Shown in pieces: positions 25,382-35,062 of a DNA stretch of 37,785 nt (within the stretch, counting starts at the first letter, position 1; every line of letters starts with the position of its first letter). Under the pieces are notes generated by a model, which was given only the letters and a program-made list of their open reading frames with translations, was not told the DNA's origin and ran no database searches. Where the stretch lies: contig CACMTJ010000015.1 of the NCBI GenBank assembly GCA_902616595.1, positions 1 to 37,785 on the forward strand. The letters run 5' to 3'. A program made the position numbers and the translations under genes. The DNA comes from an uncultured Prochlorococcus sp. (GTDB taxonomy: Bacteria > Cyanobacteriota > Cyanobacteriia > PCC-6307 > Cyanobiaceae).

Positions 25382-26380
25382 ATGTTTTCAAAATTTGCAA
25401 CCAGAAGAGAATTTTTAAATTTTGGTAAGCTTTCGCTTTTATTTTTCTTAAGCTCTTGCAGTAATCTACCTAATAAAGTAATAATTGCATTACAAAATTC
25501 TTTTTATCCAGAATCTTTTAAAGATACGATTCCAAAAGATTGGAAGCAGGAAAAAATTAATTTTGAAAATATTCAGCTACAAAAAAATAGAAGCACAATT
25601 TTGAATTCTGACTTTACTTTAATAAACGATGGATGGATTTCTAGTATAGATTTTGCAGAATTTGAAAAAATAAATGAATATGCACTGTTCGAAAATTTGG
25701 ATAGGAGATCGATAGATTTTTTGGGAAGCTTTAATCAAAATCAGAGAAGTAAATTATTTCCTATTGGCGTAGTACCCTATACAATTATCATTAAAAATAA
25801 TAAAGAATTAATAACTTCAGCAAGAAAATCTTGGGATTTTCTTCTTTCTAAAAAATTAACTGGGAAAATTATTTTTCCTCAAAGTCCCAGAATAATATTG
25901 TCAATTGCTCAAAAAATTAATTCATCTAATTCTTTAAAAAAACTCAAAAGCCAAGCTATGTTATTTGATGATAAAAATATGCTCAATTGGTTGATTAATT
26001 CTGATGCTATCGTCGCAATAGTTCCTTATAGTCTTTGTTCAAAATATTTAAAAATAGATCCAAGGCTTTCTTTAGTTTTCCCTAGCCAAGGCGTGCCTTT
26101 GATGTGGCATTTTCTACTTAGTCGATCAAATCTAAATAATGCAATATTAATGAAATGGATTAAATCTTTAGAAAATAAATCAATAGTAGATAAATTAGTA
26201 AGCCAGGGTTGGTATCTTCCATTCAATAGTGATTATTCACAAAGTAAATATAAAACTGAAATGCTCCCCACCTTAGGACCTTCTGAGAAATGTTGGGAAA
26301 ATAGTTGGTCTTTCCCTGTCTTAACAAATGAACAAAAAATTAATCTTAAAAATATCTGGAATGAGTCTTTAACCCCATAA
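25382..26380 (+). CDS. Tat-exported lipoprotein, ABC-type (spermidine/iron-like) solute-binding protein
   Basis: The 332-residue protein begins with a twin-arginine signal (Arg8-Arg9 in TRREFLNF), a hydrophobic core and the lipobox LSSC with Cys26, so it is likely Tat-exported and lipid-anchored. The mature part resembles periplasmic binding proteins of the PotD/Fbp class, with alpha/beta fold segments such as SWDFLLSKKLTGKIIFPQSP and VPLMWHFLLS. No permease or ATPase gene is nearby, so the ligand is unknown. It follows the CobT-like gene without a gap and overlaps the convergent aldo/keto reductase by 12 bases. Confidence 0.68.
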   Translation: MFSKFATRREFLNFGKLSLLFFLSSCSNLPNKVIIALQNSFYPESFKDTIPKDWKQEKINFENIQLQKNRSTILNSDFTLINDGWISSIDFAEFEKINEYALFENLDRRSIDFLGSFNQNQRSKLFPIGVVPYTIIIKNNKELITSARKSWDFLLSKKLTGKIIFPQSPRIILSIAQKINSSNSLKKLKSQAMLFDDKNMLNWLINSDAIVAIVPYSLCSKYLKIDPRLSLVFPSQGVPLMWHFLLSRSNLNNAILMKWIKSLENKSIVDKLVSQGWYLPFNSDYSQSKYKTEMLPTLGPSEKCWENSWSFPVLTNEQKINLKNIWNESLTP

Positions 26381-27511
26381 TCTTTTTGTAGGATTTTCAA
26401 TTAATAAGTTATGAGTTTCCTTTAGTAAATTTGGTATATCTAATTTACAAGGACATTTAGGAACACATTTATTACATTCTTGACAAAATGAGGAATTTTT
26501 TTCTTCCCACCAGTGGCCAGCTTTTCCTATTAAATTGTATCTTTCTTTTGCAAATTCTAATTGGCCATAACCAACAGATATATTTCTTAAACGAAGTATT
26601 TCTGGAATAGGCACTTCATTTGGACATGGAAGACAAGATCTACATTGTTCACATTTGGTTGAGTTTAATCTTTCATTAGAAATTTCCTCAATTTTATTAA
26701 GGGCGATTTTTTCAAGTTTTGTAAGCTTCTCAAATGAGTTTCTAAGTTTATGCGCAAATTTAAAATCTTTTTTGTCTGTCGCCCCCAAGGATAAAGTTGT
26801 AATGCCTTTTGCGAGAAGAAATCGATACGCTAATTCTAATGGATGAAAAGGCTTAGAGGCCTCTAACAAAATATCACTTGGAGAATATAATCTACCGCCT
26901 TTATCCGCAGGCGATATTGCTAATACTCCCATACCTTTTTTAATAGCTTCCTCTGCTAAAGCAATCTTAGATTGATCTAAATAATGTAAATGAAGACTAC
27001 AAAAAGTAAAAACTTCACAGTTAATTGCATCTTGAATTAGTGAATAACTTCCGTGTGAACTAAAACCAACTTGATCAACTAGTTCCTTCTCAAGTATCCA
27101 TGATATGAATTTCTTACCCTCTCCAGAAAGAACCCAATCTAGATGTTGTTTTAAGTTGAGTCCGTGAATTGCAAGATTATTAATTTTCTCTCGATTTAAA
27201 TTTTTAAGAGACTTTTTAAAATTATTTTTTAAAAAGTCAAAATCACCCTTTGGTAAAACTTTGGAAGTAATCACCCAATTTTTTTCTTTTATATTCTCTT
27301 CTATTGCTAATTTTTTTATTGAATTTCCAATAAGTGATTCAGCATCACCATAAGAGGGTGCTGTTTCTATGTGGTTAATTCCTACATAATATGCATTTTT
27401 TATTATGCTATACATTTTTTCAAGACTTTCAGTTGCTCGCATTGTCCCCAAAGTGAATAAGCTCACTTTCGCCCCTCTACCAAATGATCTTTTTTGTGAA
27501 TTAATAATCAT
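26369..27511 (-). CDS. Aldo/keto reductase with C-terminal 4Fe-4S ferredoxin domain
   Basis: The 380-residue protein has an AKR TIM barrel at residues 1-280. It contains the IETAPSYGDAE element (48-58) and VGFSSHGSYS. Two iron-sulfur motifs follow at the C-terminus: CEQCRSCLPCP (CxxCxxCxxCP) and CQECNKCVPKCPC (CxxCxxCxxxCP). Such proteins are predicted ferredoxin-linked oxidoreductases whose substrates are mostly unknown. The catalytic Tyr of the barrel lies in the SYG element at 53-55. It is divergent from ribE with about 110 bases between and converges on the solute-binding protein gene. Confidence 0.9.
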   Translation of the reverse strand: MIINSQKRSFGRGAKVSLFTLGTMRATESLEKMYSIIKNAYYVGINHIETAPSYGDAESLIGNSIKKLAIEENIKEKNWVITSKVLPKGDFDFLKNNFKKSLKNLNREKINNLAIHGLNLKQHLDWVLSGEGKKFISWILEKELVDQVGFSSHGSYSLIQDAINCEVFTFCSLHLHYLDQSKIALAEEAIKKGMGVLAISPADKGGRLYSPSDILLEASKPFHPLELAYRFLLAKGITTLSLGATDKKDFKFAHKLRNSFEKLTKLEKIALNKIEEISNERLNSTKCEQCRSCLPCPNEVPIPEILRLRNISVGYGQLEFAKERYNLIGKAGHWWEEKNSSFCQECNKCVPKCPCKLDIPNLLKETHNLLIENPTKRLWG

Positions 27512-27570
27512 CTAAATATGATCAATTTCTTTTTATTTACTCTTTAATTTATTTATAGTTGAAAATGATT

Positions 27571-27590
27571 TAAAGTAAATTAAAGTAAAT
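27571..27590. repeat. Tandem duplicate TAAAGTAAAT in the ribE promoter region
   Basis: Bases 27571-27580 and 27581-27590 are identical ten-base units TAAAGTAAAT, about 30 bases upstream of ribE. Direct repeats of this kind can be regulator sites, but AT-rich chance is also likely. No regulator is recognised. Confidence 0.35.
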
Positions 27591-27621
27591 ACAAAATTTT
27601 GCAAAAATAATTTTTTAAACT

Positions 27622-28275
27622 ATGTTTACAGGAATAATTCAATCAGTTGGGAAACTAAGACAAGAAAAAAATATTTTAGAAATTGAAATTCTAGATAATT
27701 TATTTGATATGGCAATTGGTGACAGCATAGCTGTTGATGGAATTTGTTTGACAGTTAAAGAGATTTTTCAAAATAAATTTACTTTTGATGTTAGTGAGGA
27801 GACATTAAAAAAAACAACTTTAGGAGTAAAGTCGAACCTGAATCAGATTGTTAATTTGGAGCCCGCTCTTAGGGTGTCTGATCGTCTAGGAGGGCATATA
27901 GTCAGCGGACATGTTGATGGCCTCGGAACAGTTGAGAATATAGAAAAATTAGAGAAATCTTGGCTCTTATCAATAAAGTGGAAAAATAATAATTTTTCAA
28001 AATATGTAGTTAATAAAGGGAGTATTTGTGTAAATGGTATAAGTCTTACTATTGCAAAATATGAGAGGGAAGGAGAAATATTTACTATTGCGATAATCCC
28101 TCATACTTGGCATAACACAAATCTGAATAAATTAAATATCGGAGACAGCGTAAACCTTGAGGCAGATGCACTAATTAAATATGTAGAGAAATTACTTTTA
28201 TTTAATAAAAATAGTAATGAAGATTTATCTTCAAAAAAGATTTCTCCCGAGTGGCTTAAAGAAAACGGTTGGTAA
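27622..28275 (+). CDS. ribE: Riboflavin synthase alpha subunit
   Basis: The 217-residue protein begins MFTGIIQSVGKL and shows the family's internal duplication, with a GDSIAVDGICLTV-like lumazine site in the first half and KGSICVNGISLTI in the second. GGHIVSGHVDG is also conserved. It dismutates two 6,7-dimethyl-8-ribityllumazine molecules into riboflavin, the precursor of FMN and FAD, in the cytosol. The gene stands alone, with no visible FMN riboswitch, and converges with cyAbrB at 9 bases. Length is normal for the family. Confidence 0.96.
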   Translation: MFTGIIQSVGKLRQEKNILEIEILDNLFDMAIGDSIAVDGICLTVKEIFQNKFTFDVSEETLKKTTLGVKSNLNQIVNLEPALRVSDRLGGHIVSGHVDGLGTVENIEKLEKSWLLSIKWKNNNFSKYVVNKGSICVNGISLTIAKYEREGEIFTIAIIPHTWHNTNLNKLNIGDSVNLEADALIKYVEKLLLFNKNSNEDLSSKKISPEWLKENGW

Positions 28276-28284
28276 ATATATTTT

Positions 28285-28638
28285 TTAATTTAATGGAATC
28301 AGATAAATTGTTTTTGACTCTTTTTTAAGATCGATTTTAAATTCCTGACCAGGTTCTAGACCTAATTTTTTGGTGTATGCATGACCAATTAATAGGTTCC
28401 CATTGCCATGAACTTTAGTTTTGAATTCTGTCTGTCTGCCTCTTGAAGCTCTATTACCATTTTTCCACTGACGACCATTTCCTATTTTGTAGCCCTTAGC
28501 TTCGATAAGCGCCCTGTAAAAACTTTTTCTTAGGATTCTTCCGCTAGGACCTATGTAACCACAACCTTTTGCTATCTCATCTTCAGATTTTTTACTTAAT
28601 AATTTTGCTTTTTCAAGAAGTTCTTTTCCTTCTAGCAT
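28285..28638 (-). CDS. cyAbrB-type transcriptional regulator
   Basis: The 117-residue protein has the cyanobacterial AbrB layout. A characteristic N-terminal domain (LLEKAKLLSKKSEDEIAKGC, about 7-26, and CGYIGPSGRILRKSFYRALI) precedes a C-terminal SpoVT/AbrB-like domain (FKTKVHGNGNLLIGHAY to about residue 90). It is DNA-binding. cyAbrB proteins adjust carbon/nitrogen balance and nitrogen-gene expression in Synechocystis and others. Here it is a stand-alone gene, starting with ATG at 28638, between ribE and ctaE. The paralogue type cannot be assigned from sequence alone. Confidence 0.9.
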   Translation of the reverse strand: MLEGKELLEKAKLLSKKSEDEIAKGCGYIGPSGRILRKSFYRALIEAKGYKIGNGRQWKNGNRASRGRQTEFKTKVHGNGNLLIGHAYTKKLGLEPGQEFKIDLKKESKTIYLIPLN

Positions 28639-28735
28639 TATCTGACAAATTTCTAACTATATATTCTTACTAAAAAGGAGAATTGTGGCAATATAAATTA
28701 ATAAAAAATATATTTAATCTTTTAAAATTTAGTTT

Positions 28736-29338
28736 TTATAAAAGATACAAAATGATAAATAAAACAACCCATATTCCATCTACAAAATGCCAGTACAATT
28801 CAACAGCTTCCAATGGAAACATATTTTGACTAGTTAATCTTCCGCCATTGATTCTCGATTGCCAAGCAATAATTAAAATCATTAAAGTCCCTAAAGTGAC
28901 ATGTAATCCATGAAAACCAGTAAGAGCATAAAAAGTACTTGCAAATAAATTATCGGTTAATCCAAAAGGTAAATGAAAATATTCAAATAATTGACATATT
29001 AAAAATATAATTCCAAGAAAAGCAGTAAAAAATAACCATTTTTGGGAATCTGAGTTTTTATCTTTTAAAAGTGCTTTGCCTGCTTTATGGAAAGTTGCAC
29101 TACTAACAAGTAACAAAATTGTATTGAGAGTAGGTATTGGTAGTTCTAATTCATAAATAGCACCATCTGGCAATGGATTTACTGCTTTATAAGTTAAATA
29201 AGCAGCAAAGAATCCAGCAAAAGTCATTCCGTCCGCAATTAGGAAAGTTATAAGACCAAACATTCTGAAGTCTTCATGTGTTTCAGTGGCTTCAGAATTA
29301 TTATTTTGAATTTCTTTTGAGCTATCTAGAGTTGTCAT
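28736..29338 (-). CDS. ctaE: Cytochrome c oxidase subunit III
   Basis: The 200-residue, five-helix protein is subunit III of an aa3-type oxidase. FGLITFLIADGMTFAGFFAAYL is near residues 27-48, and TGFHGLHVTLGTLM and ELYWHFVDGIWVVLF are conserved. The protein is short because the first two helices of mitochondrial subunit III are missing, as in other cyanobacteria. It is the third gene of the ctaCDE operon, 6 bases after ctaD, and stabilises the terminal oxidase in the membrane. Confidence 0.95.
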   Translation of the reverse strand: MTTLDSSKEIQNNNSEATETHEDFRMFGLITFLIADGMTFAGFFAAYLTYKAVNPLPDGAIYELELPIPTLNTILLLVSSATFHKAGKALLKDKNSDSQKWLFFTAFLGIIFLICQLFEYFHLPFGLTDNLFASTFYALTGFHGLHVTLGTLMILIIAWQSRINGGRLTSQNMFPLEAVELYWHFVDGIWVVLFIILYLL

Positions 29339-29344
29339 ATGTTT

Positions 29345-30970
29345 TTATTTTAGTTCAGAAATTTCTTTACCATAACCATATGGTTCTTCTACTAATGGAG
29401 CTTCTCCTTCCCAATTTTCAACTGGAGGTGGAGAAGATGTTAACCATTCAGGTGTAAGAGCATTCCAAGGGTTGTCTCCAGCATCTTTTCCATTCCTCAC
29501 ACTAAGGAAGACATTAATTAAAAAGGGAATTGTACTTATAGCCATCAAAAGAGCCCCAAGGCTACTAATTTGATTAACGAACTGGAATTGAGGATCATAT
29601 TCTGCAACTCTTCTTGGCATTCCATTTAAACCAAGCCAATGTTGAGGGGCAAAGCACAAATTAAATCCAATAAAGGTAATGATAAAATGTAAAATTCCTA
29701 ATTTTTCATTGAGCATTTTCCCAGTTACTTTTGGGAACCAATGATAAATTGAAGAGAAAATAATAAAAACAGTCCCTCCATAAACTATGTAATGAAAATG
29801 GGCTACAACGAAATAGGTATCATGTACGTGAATATCGAAAGGCACCTGTGCCAAAGCAACTCCTGTGATACCTCCAAAAACAAAATTTATAATAAATCCG
29901 CAAGAGAATAACATCGCACTATTGATGGAAATTTTACCTCCCCATAATGTTGCAACCCAATTGAAAAATTTTATACCAGTTGGAACAGCAATGAATGCCG
30001 TGGCAATAGTAAAGAATAATCTCATCCAAGGGGGCGTTCCACTCGTAAACATGTGATGAGCCCAAACAACTAAACCTAAAACTACTATCCCCATTATTGA
30101 AAAAACCATTGTTGTATATCCAAAAAGTGGTTTTCTAGCATGTACAGGAAGTATTTCACTAACTAAACCAAAGGCAGGAAGGACCATAATGTATACAGCT
30201 GGATGAGAATAAAACCAAAATAAATGCTGATAAACTACGACATTACCACCCAAGACAGGATTGAAAAAACCTGTATTAGCAATGATATCGAAGCTAAGTA
30301 GAATTAAAGTGCCAGCTAATACAGGAGTTGACAAAACAACTAATAGACTTGTTCCAAGCATTGCCCAACAATACATTGGCAATTGCATAAGTTTTAATCC
30401 TGGCCTTCTTAATTTGATAATGGTCGCGATAAAGTTGATTCCACCAAATATAGAACTGCCTCCAAGTAATAGAACGCTCAGAATCCAAATGATTTGTCCT
30501 GATTGAGGAGTAGTTATGCTCAAAGGTGGATAAGCAGTCCATCCAGCTTGAGCAGCACCATCAACAAAATAGCTTGCTACCAGCATCAAACCTGAAGGAG
30601 GAATTAACCAAAAAGCTACTGCATTTAGTCTTGGGAATGCCATATCTCTCGCACCTACATAAAATGGAATTAAATAATTTCCAAAAGCACCGTTAACTAC
30701 AGGAACTATCCAAAGGAATATCATTATTGTTCCGTGTAAAGTTAAAACTTGGTTATAAACATCTCTTGGCATAAAATCAGACATTGGACTGGCCAGTTCA
30801 ATTCTTATAGCGCTAGCTAGGGTTCCTCCTATTAAATAGAAGAGAAAACCGCAAACCAAGTATTGAATCCCAATTACTTTATGATCAAGGCTAAAACTAA
30901 AATATCTAAGCCAGCCTTTGGGTTGAAGACTTTCATTATTAGTTTTTTGTGGATCAATTGATATTGTCAT
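29345..30970 (-). CDS. ctaD: Cytochrome c oxidase subunit I
   Basis: The 541-residue protein has about 12 membrane helices and the metal-ligand motifs of a heme-copper oxidase. The low-spin heme region is TLHGTIMIF. FWFYSHPAVYIMVLPAFG carries the CuB His and the His-Tyr cross-link, WAHHMFTSG gives two more CuB histidines, and HDTYFVVAHFHY supplies both heme histidines. It reduces O2 to water in the last step of respiration. ATG at 30970 overlaps the ctaC stop by 4 bases, indicating coupling. Confidence 0.98.
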   Translation of the reverse strand: MTISIDPQKTNNESLQPKGWLRYFSFSLDHKVIGIQYLVCGFLFYLIGGTLASAIRIELASPMSDFMPRDVYNQVLTLHGTIMIFLWIVPVVNGAFGNYLIPFYVGARDMAFPRLNAVAFWLIPPSGLMLVASYFVDGAAQAGWTAYPPLSITTPQSGQIIWILSVLLLGGSSIFGGINFIATIIKLRRPGLKLMQLPMYCWAMLGTSLLVVLSTPVLAGTLILLSFDIIANTGFFNPVLGGNVVVYQHLFWFYSHPAVYIMVLPAFGLVSEILPVHARKPLFGYTTMVFSIMGIVVLGLVVWAHHMFTSGTPPWMRLFFTIATAFIAVPTGIKFFNWVATLWGGKISINSAMLFSCGFIINFVFGGITGVALAQVPFDIHVHDTYFVVAHFHYIVYGGTVFIIFSSIYHWFPKVTGKMLNEKLGILHFIITFIGFNLCFAPQHWLGLNGMPRRVAEYDPQFQFVNQISSLGALLMAISTIPFLINVFLSVRNGKDAGDNPWNALTPEWLTSSPPPVENWEGEAPLVEEPYGYGKEISELK

Positions 30971-31770
30971 AAATTTACCTCTGGTTTTTTATTTTTGTTA
31001 AACCATTCGTTGTAATCAGATTCTTCTTCAACAATTATCGAGGCTCTCATTCCTCCATGATATGGGCCACATAATTCTGCACAAATTATTGGATATTTTC
31101 CTACTTTTGTAGGAGTGAAATTTAGGATAGTCGGTTGTCCAGGTATAATATCCTGCTTAATTCTGAACTCTGGTACCCAAAAAGCATGAATGACATCTTT
31201 GGATTCCATTTTCATAGATACTTTTTGATCAACAGGAACGTGTAGTTCTCCTGATATGAAATTGCCCTTGGGATAATTGAATAGAAATGCAAATTGCATA
31301 GCTGAAACTTCAATTGATAAATTATTTATTGCTATTTCATTATCAGAAGTTTGACTTATTCCAGCCCATATTTTTTCAGTATTAGAACTCATCATTTCAT
31401 GGTTATGATTTAGTTCTTTCATCCCTCCCATTCGATCGTAGATGTTGTAGCTATAGAGACCTATTAATAAAACAATTATCGAAGGGATAATTGTCCATAC
31501 AATTTCTAAGCTTAAATTTCCCTCTAAAGCTATACCATCGCCTATCTGATCACTTCTTTTCCTAAATTTAAATAAGCTATAAATAACTGCTATTGTCATT
31601 CCTATAAAAATAATCAATCCAATAATGAAAAGAATTTTAAAAAGTTCATCGTAAATTGGTGCATTAATACTTGCTTCCGCTGGGAGCAAATTTACATTAA
31701 AACCAATCCAAAAAGATATAGCAAAAACGAGCGAAATAATTAGTATTAAATAAATGTTTTTATTTAACAA
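30967..31770 (-). CDS. ctaC: Cytochrome c oxidase subunit II
   Basis: The 267-residue protein has an N-terminal signal-like helix (about residues 5-27), a second membrane helix (about 44-66) and a periplasmic or lumenal cupredoxin domain. It carries the complete CuA site: His in HAFWVPEFR, then CAELCGPYHGGM with the two Cys, Glu backbone, His and Met ligands. It receives electrons from cytochrome c6 or plastocyanin. The first gene of the minus-strand ctaCDE operon, it is divergent from ctaA over 216 bases. Confidence 0.97.
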   Translation of the reverse strand: MLNKNIYLILIISLVFAISFWIGFNVNLLPAEASINAPIYDELFKILFIIGLIIFIGMTIAVIYSLFKFRKRSDQIGDGIALEGNLSLEIVWTIIPSIIVLLIGLYSYNIYDRMGGMKELNHNHEMMSSNTEKIWAGISQTSDNEIAINNLSIEVSAMQFAFLFNYPKGNFISGELHVPVDQKVSMKMESKDVIHAFWVPEFRIKQDIIPGQPTILNFTPTKVGKYPIICAELCGPYHGGMRASIIVEEESDYNEWFNKNKKPEVNL

Positions 31771-31986
31771 TTGATCCCTTAAAAAATTGGATTTATATCC
31801 TCAAGATATTCAATTTTTTTAATCCTGCATCCTTTGTTAAAAGAAAAACATTTAAATTCACAACTTCTTAAGATTTATGAAATAAAAGGCGTATTATTAA
31901 TAACTTTTTAGAGTTAATTGTCAGGGAAAAAAGATTAAATTAGTAAATTATTTTTTAAATTAAACATATTAATTTTTAATTAATGT
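31771..31986. other. Divergent promoter region between ctaC and ctaA
   Basis: This 216-base AT-rich space must hold the promoters of the oxidase operon (minus) and of ctaA-ctaB (plus). I see no structured RNA, no tRNA and no clear operator; a TTATTAATAA palindrome (31892-31901) is the only small symmetry noted. It is the largest non-coding space in the right half of the window. Confidence 0.5.
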
Positions 31987-32961
31987 TTGGTTTTTGAATC
32001 TAATTTATTATGCAAAATAATAGGTTTTATCCATTTGATTAATAACCAATTATATAAATCAAAATATCTGACAGTTTTTAAAAGGTTGGGCAGTCATAGT
32101 GTACTCGCACTTATCGCACTAATCGTAATTGGAGGTGCTACGAGAGTCATGGAGGCGGGACTTGCCTGTCCAGATTGGCCATTGTGTTATGGATCTTTTT
32201 TGCCCTTTAATCATATGAACCTAAGAGTATTTCTAGAGTGGTTTCATCGTCTAGATGCTTTTCTGGTTGGAATATTAATTCTTTTTAAATTTGCTCTTTC
32301 AATTATTTGGAAAAATGAAATTCCTAATTGGTTACCTAAAACTTATTCATTATTACTTTTTCTCGTTATTGTCCAAGGATCTTTTGGAGCTTTAACAGTC
32401 ATAAATCTCCTTGATTCATATACTGTTACTGGCCATCTTTTAATAGCTTTTCTACTTCTCATCACAACAATTTCAATAAATCAAAATTTAGAAAATGACG
32501 ACATAGAAGAGCCCTTAATTTGGTGGAGATTATTATTGTTTGTTCCTCTTTTACTTACCCTGATTCAATCTTTTATTGGAGTAAGGCTTTCATCAACTTG
32601 GTCAGCACATATTTGCTTATCTTTTAATAAACAATGTCTAATTTTAAATTCTCATAAATTATTTGCTTTTCCAATTGCTTTTTCAATTCTATTAATAATT
32701 GCTACTGCAATTTATAAGAGAGATTTGTTTAATGAAAATTGGAAATATCTCTCAGCACTTATTTTCCTCTTATTTTCCCAAATTGCTTTGGGTGTTTTAA
32801 GTCTTAAAACAAATTTAAATGAACCTATTTTTATTATCGGTCATCAACTTAACGCCTCTTTATTTATTGCGATATTAACTACATTAATTTTTAGAAATCC
32901 TTTTAACAAAAAAGGTCTCAGCCACTGTCTTAATTCCCAAATGGTTGGCGTCAATTCATGA
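31987..32961 (+). CDS. ctaA: Heme A synthase (COX15/CtaA)
   Basis: The 324-residue protein has about eight helices in two four-helix halves. Conserved motifs are [19 protein letters not shown] (about residues 49-67), EWFHR with a heme-ligand His, GHLL in the second helix set, and NSHKLFAFP plus GHQLNASLF in the C-terminal half. It oxidises the methyl group of heme O to heme A, needed by CtaD. The start is TTG at 31987, inferred as the first start in frame; the true start could be downstream. It overlaps ctaB by 4 bases. Confidence 0.94.
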   Translation: MVFESNLLCKIIGFIHLINNQLYKSKYLTVFKRLGSHSVLALIALIVIGGATRVMEAGLACPDWPLCYGSFLPFNHMNLRVFLEWFHRLDAFLVGILILFKFALSIIWKNEIPNWLPKTYSLLLFLVIVQGSFGALTVINLLDSYTVTGHLLIAFLLLITTISINQNLENDDIEEPLIWWRLLLFVPLLLTLIQSFIGVRLSSTWSAHICLSFNKQCLILNSHKLFAFPIAFSILLIIATAIYKRDLFNENWKYLSALIFLLFSQIALGVLSLKTNLNEPIFIIGHQLNASLFIAILTTLIFRNPFNKKGLSHCLNSQMVGVNS

Positions 32962-33959
32962 ACAGTAGTAACTTAGAAAACTTGAACTATAAATCTTCAA
33001 TTAGGGATGAAGTTGTACCTTCAAGAAAAAGATTAACTTTGCCACCTTGGCTTGAAGTGGCAAAACCTAGATTAATCCCACTTTTACTGGCAACAACTTT
33101 AGGAGGAATGGCTTTAACAGAGGAATGGCCTTTGTCTTCACCGAAGCTTATCTGTACTTTAGGAGGCGGCGCTTTGGCAGCAGCAGCAGCAGGAGCTCTT
33201 AATTGCTTGTGGGAAATGGAATTAGATAAGAGGATGACAAGAACTAGCAAAAGAGCCTTGCCATCAGGAAAATTGTCATCTGAGACTGTATTTTTAGCTG
33301 CCGTATCATGTACTCTGGCAGCTTCGATGCTTTTAGTAAGTGGTGTGAATTATTTGGCTGCGGGATTAACTCTTCTTGGTTTATTTAGCTATGTAATTTT
33401 ATATACAGTTATTTTGAAGCCCCGTACAACAAAAAATATTGTTTTCGGAGGAGTTGCTGGCGCGATACCACCTCTAGTTGGTGCATCTGCTGCCACAGGG
33501 CATGTAGGCTTAAGTGGTTGGTGGTTGTTTGGTTTAGTAATGTTATGGACTCCAGCTCATTTTTGGGCTCTTGCAATTTTGTTGAAGGATGATTACGCAT
33601 CTGTTGGCATTCCTATGCTCCCCTCTGTTAAGGGATCTGTTTTTACTGCTAAAGCGATTTCTCGTTACGGATGGGCAACAGTTTTAATGAGTATTATGGG
33701 AGTCTTCGCTTTACCTGAAGGGGGTCTCTTATACGGAATTATGTTATTGCCATTTAATGGAAGACTTTTGCAATTAATAAATGAATTAAAGAAATCTCCT
33801 GATGATCTTTCAAGAGCAAAGTCTCTTTTTAGGTGGTCTATTCTCTATATGTTTGGCATTTGTCTTTTGTTATTAATCTCCAGAACCCAACTATCCGTTG
33901 AATTTGAGCAGCAATCTAAGCAAATATTTGCATCTATTGTATCCCTGCTTATAAATTAA
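32958..33959 (+). CDS. ctaB: Protoheme IX farnesyltransferase (heme O synthase)
   Basis: The 333-residue UbiA-type membrane prenyltransferase has an N-terminal cytosolic stretch, then [15 protein letters not shown] (about residues 32-46). The first Asp-rich motif is [15 protein letters not shown], and the second region is [14 protein letters not shown]. It converts heme B to heme O by adding farnesyl diphosphate, supplying CtaA and the aa3 oxidase. ATG overlaps the ctaA stop (ATGA). Nine helices are expected. Confidence 0.95.
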   Translation: MNSSNLENLNYKSSIRDEVVPSRKRLTLPPWLEVAKPRLIPLLLATTLGGMALTEEWPLSSPKLICTLGGGALAAAAAGALNCLWEMELDKRMTRTSKRALPSGKLSSETVFLAAVSCTLAASMLLVSGVNYLAAGLTLLGLFSYVILYTVILKPRTTKNIVFGGVAGAIPPLVGASAATGHVGLSGWWLFGLVMLWTPAHFWALAILLKDDYASVGIPMLPSVKGSVFTAKAISRYGWATVLMSIMGVFALPEGGLLYGIMLLPFNGRLLQLINELKKSPDDLSRAKSLFRWSILYMFGICLLLLISRTQLSVEFEQQSKQIFASIVSLLIN

Positions 33960-33997
33960 ATTAGATGTAAGATGTTTTTTAAGAGATAGTAAGTTTG

Positions 33998-35014
33998 ATG
34001 AATTATATAAAAGTTAAAGGGCTCTCAAAATCTTATTCCGAAATCAAGGCTTTAAAAAATTTATCAATGGAAATTGAAGCTGGAACATTATTCGGAATAC
34101 TAGGTCCAAATGGTGCTGGCAAATCAACACTTATAAAAATACTCGCTACTTTAATAGAGCCTGATAGTGGAGAAGTTTTAATAAATAATATTAATCTGAT
34201 AAAAAATTCAAGGAAAATTAGAGAATTAATTGGTTATGTTGCCCAGGATATTGCACTTGATAAAATATTAACTGGACGAGAGCTTTTGGATTTTCAATCA
34301 GATTTATATCACATCAACAAAAACAAAAAATTTGAAAGGATAAAGAAATTAATAGATCAATTAGAAATGAATGATTGGATTGATCGTAAGTGCGGAACTT
34401 ATTCAGGGGGAATGAAAAGAAGAATAGATCTTGCAGCTGGACTTTTACATTTGCCACAAGTATTAATATTGGATGAACCTACAGTCGGTTTAGATATTGA
34501 AAGTAGAAATATCATATGGCAACTTTTGAAAGATTTGAGAAATAATGGAATGACTATTATTTTAAGCAGTCACTATCTTGATGAAATAGATAAATTGGCA
34601 GACAAATTAGTGATAATTGATGATGGAAGAGTTATAGCACAAGGGGCTCCTACAGAACTGAAAAATAAATTAGGAGGAGATAGAGTAACTTTGAAAGTAA
34701 GAGAATTTAGTAATAAGGAAGAAGCAAAAAATATATGCCAAATTTTATCTTCAATTGATGGAATTAGTCAGGTTATCATAAATGAAGCTCAAGGCTTCTC
34801 GATAAATTTTGTAGCAGATAAGGAAAAAGATTTACTTACGAAGCTCAAAGTGGAATTGGCCTTCTCAAAGTTTGAAATTTTTTCTCTTACCCAAAGTCAG
34901 CCAAGCTTGGATGATGTATATCTTCAGGCAACCGGGAAAACATTATTGGATGCTGAAATTTCTATGGCAGGGAAAAGAGACCTAAAAAAAGAATCAAAGC
35001 AATCAATGCGATAA
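33998..35014 (+). CDS. ABC-2 exporter ATP-binding protein (DrrA-like)
   Basis: The ATG at 33998 is preferred over the TTG immediately before it, giving 338 residues. Walker A GPNGAGKST (about residues 36-44), signature TYSGGMKRR, Walker B VLILDEPTVGLD and switch SSHYLDE mark a DrrA-type ATPase. A C-terminal domain of about 120 residues, typical of this subgroup, follows. With the next gene it forms a simple exporter of unknown substrate. It lies 38 bases after ctaB, possibly the same transcript. Confidence 0.9.
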   Translation: MNYIKVKGLSKSYSEIKALKNLSMEIEAGTLFGILGPNGAGKSTLIKILATLIEPDSGEVLINNINLIKNSRKIRELIGYVAQDIALDKILTGRELLDFQSDLYHINKNKKFERIKKLIDQLEMNDWIDRKCGTYSGGMKRRIDLAAGLLHLPQVLILDEPTVGLDIESRNIIWQLLKDLRNNGMTIILSSHYLDEIDKLADKLVIIDDGRVIAQGAPTELKNKLGGDRVTLKVREFSNKEEAKNICQILSSIDGISQVIINEAQGFSINFVADKEKDLLTKLKVELAFSKFEIFSLTQSQPSLDDVYLQATGKTLLDAEISMAGKRDLKKESKQSMR

Positions 35015-35062
35015 AAAAACTTCTGGTTAACTAACTATAATTAATACTAATTACTGCTAATT

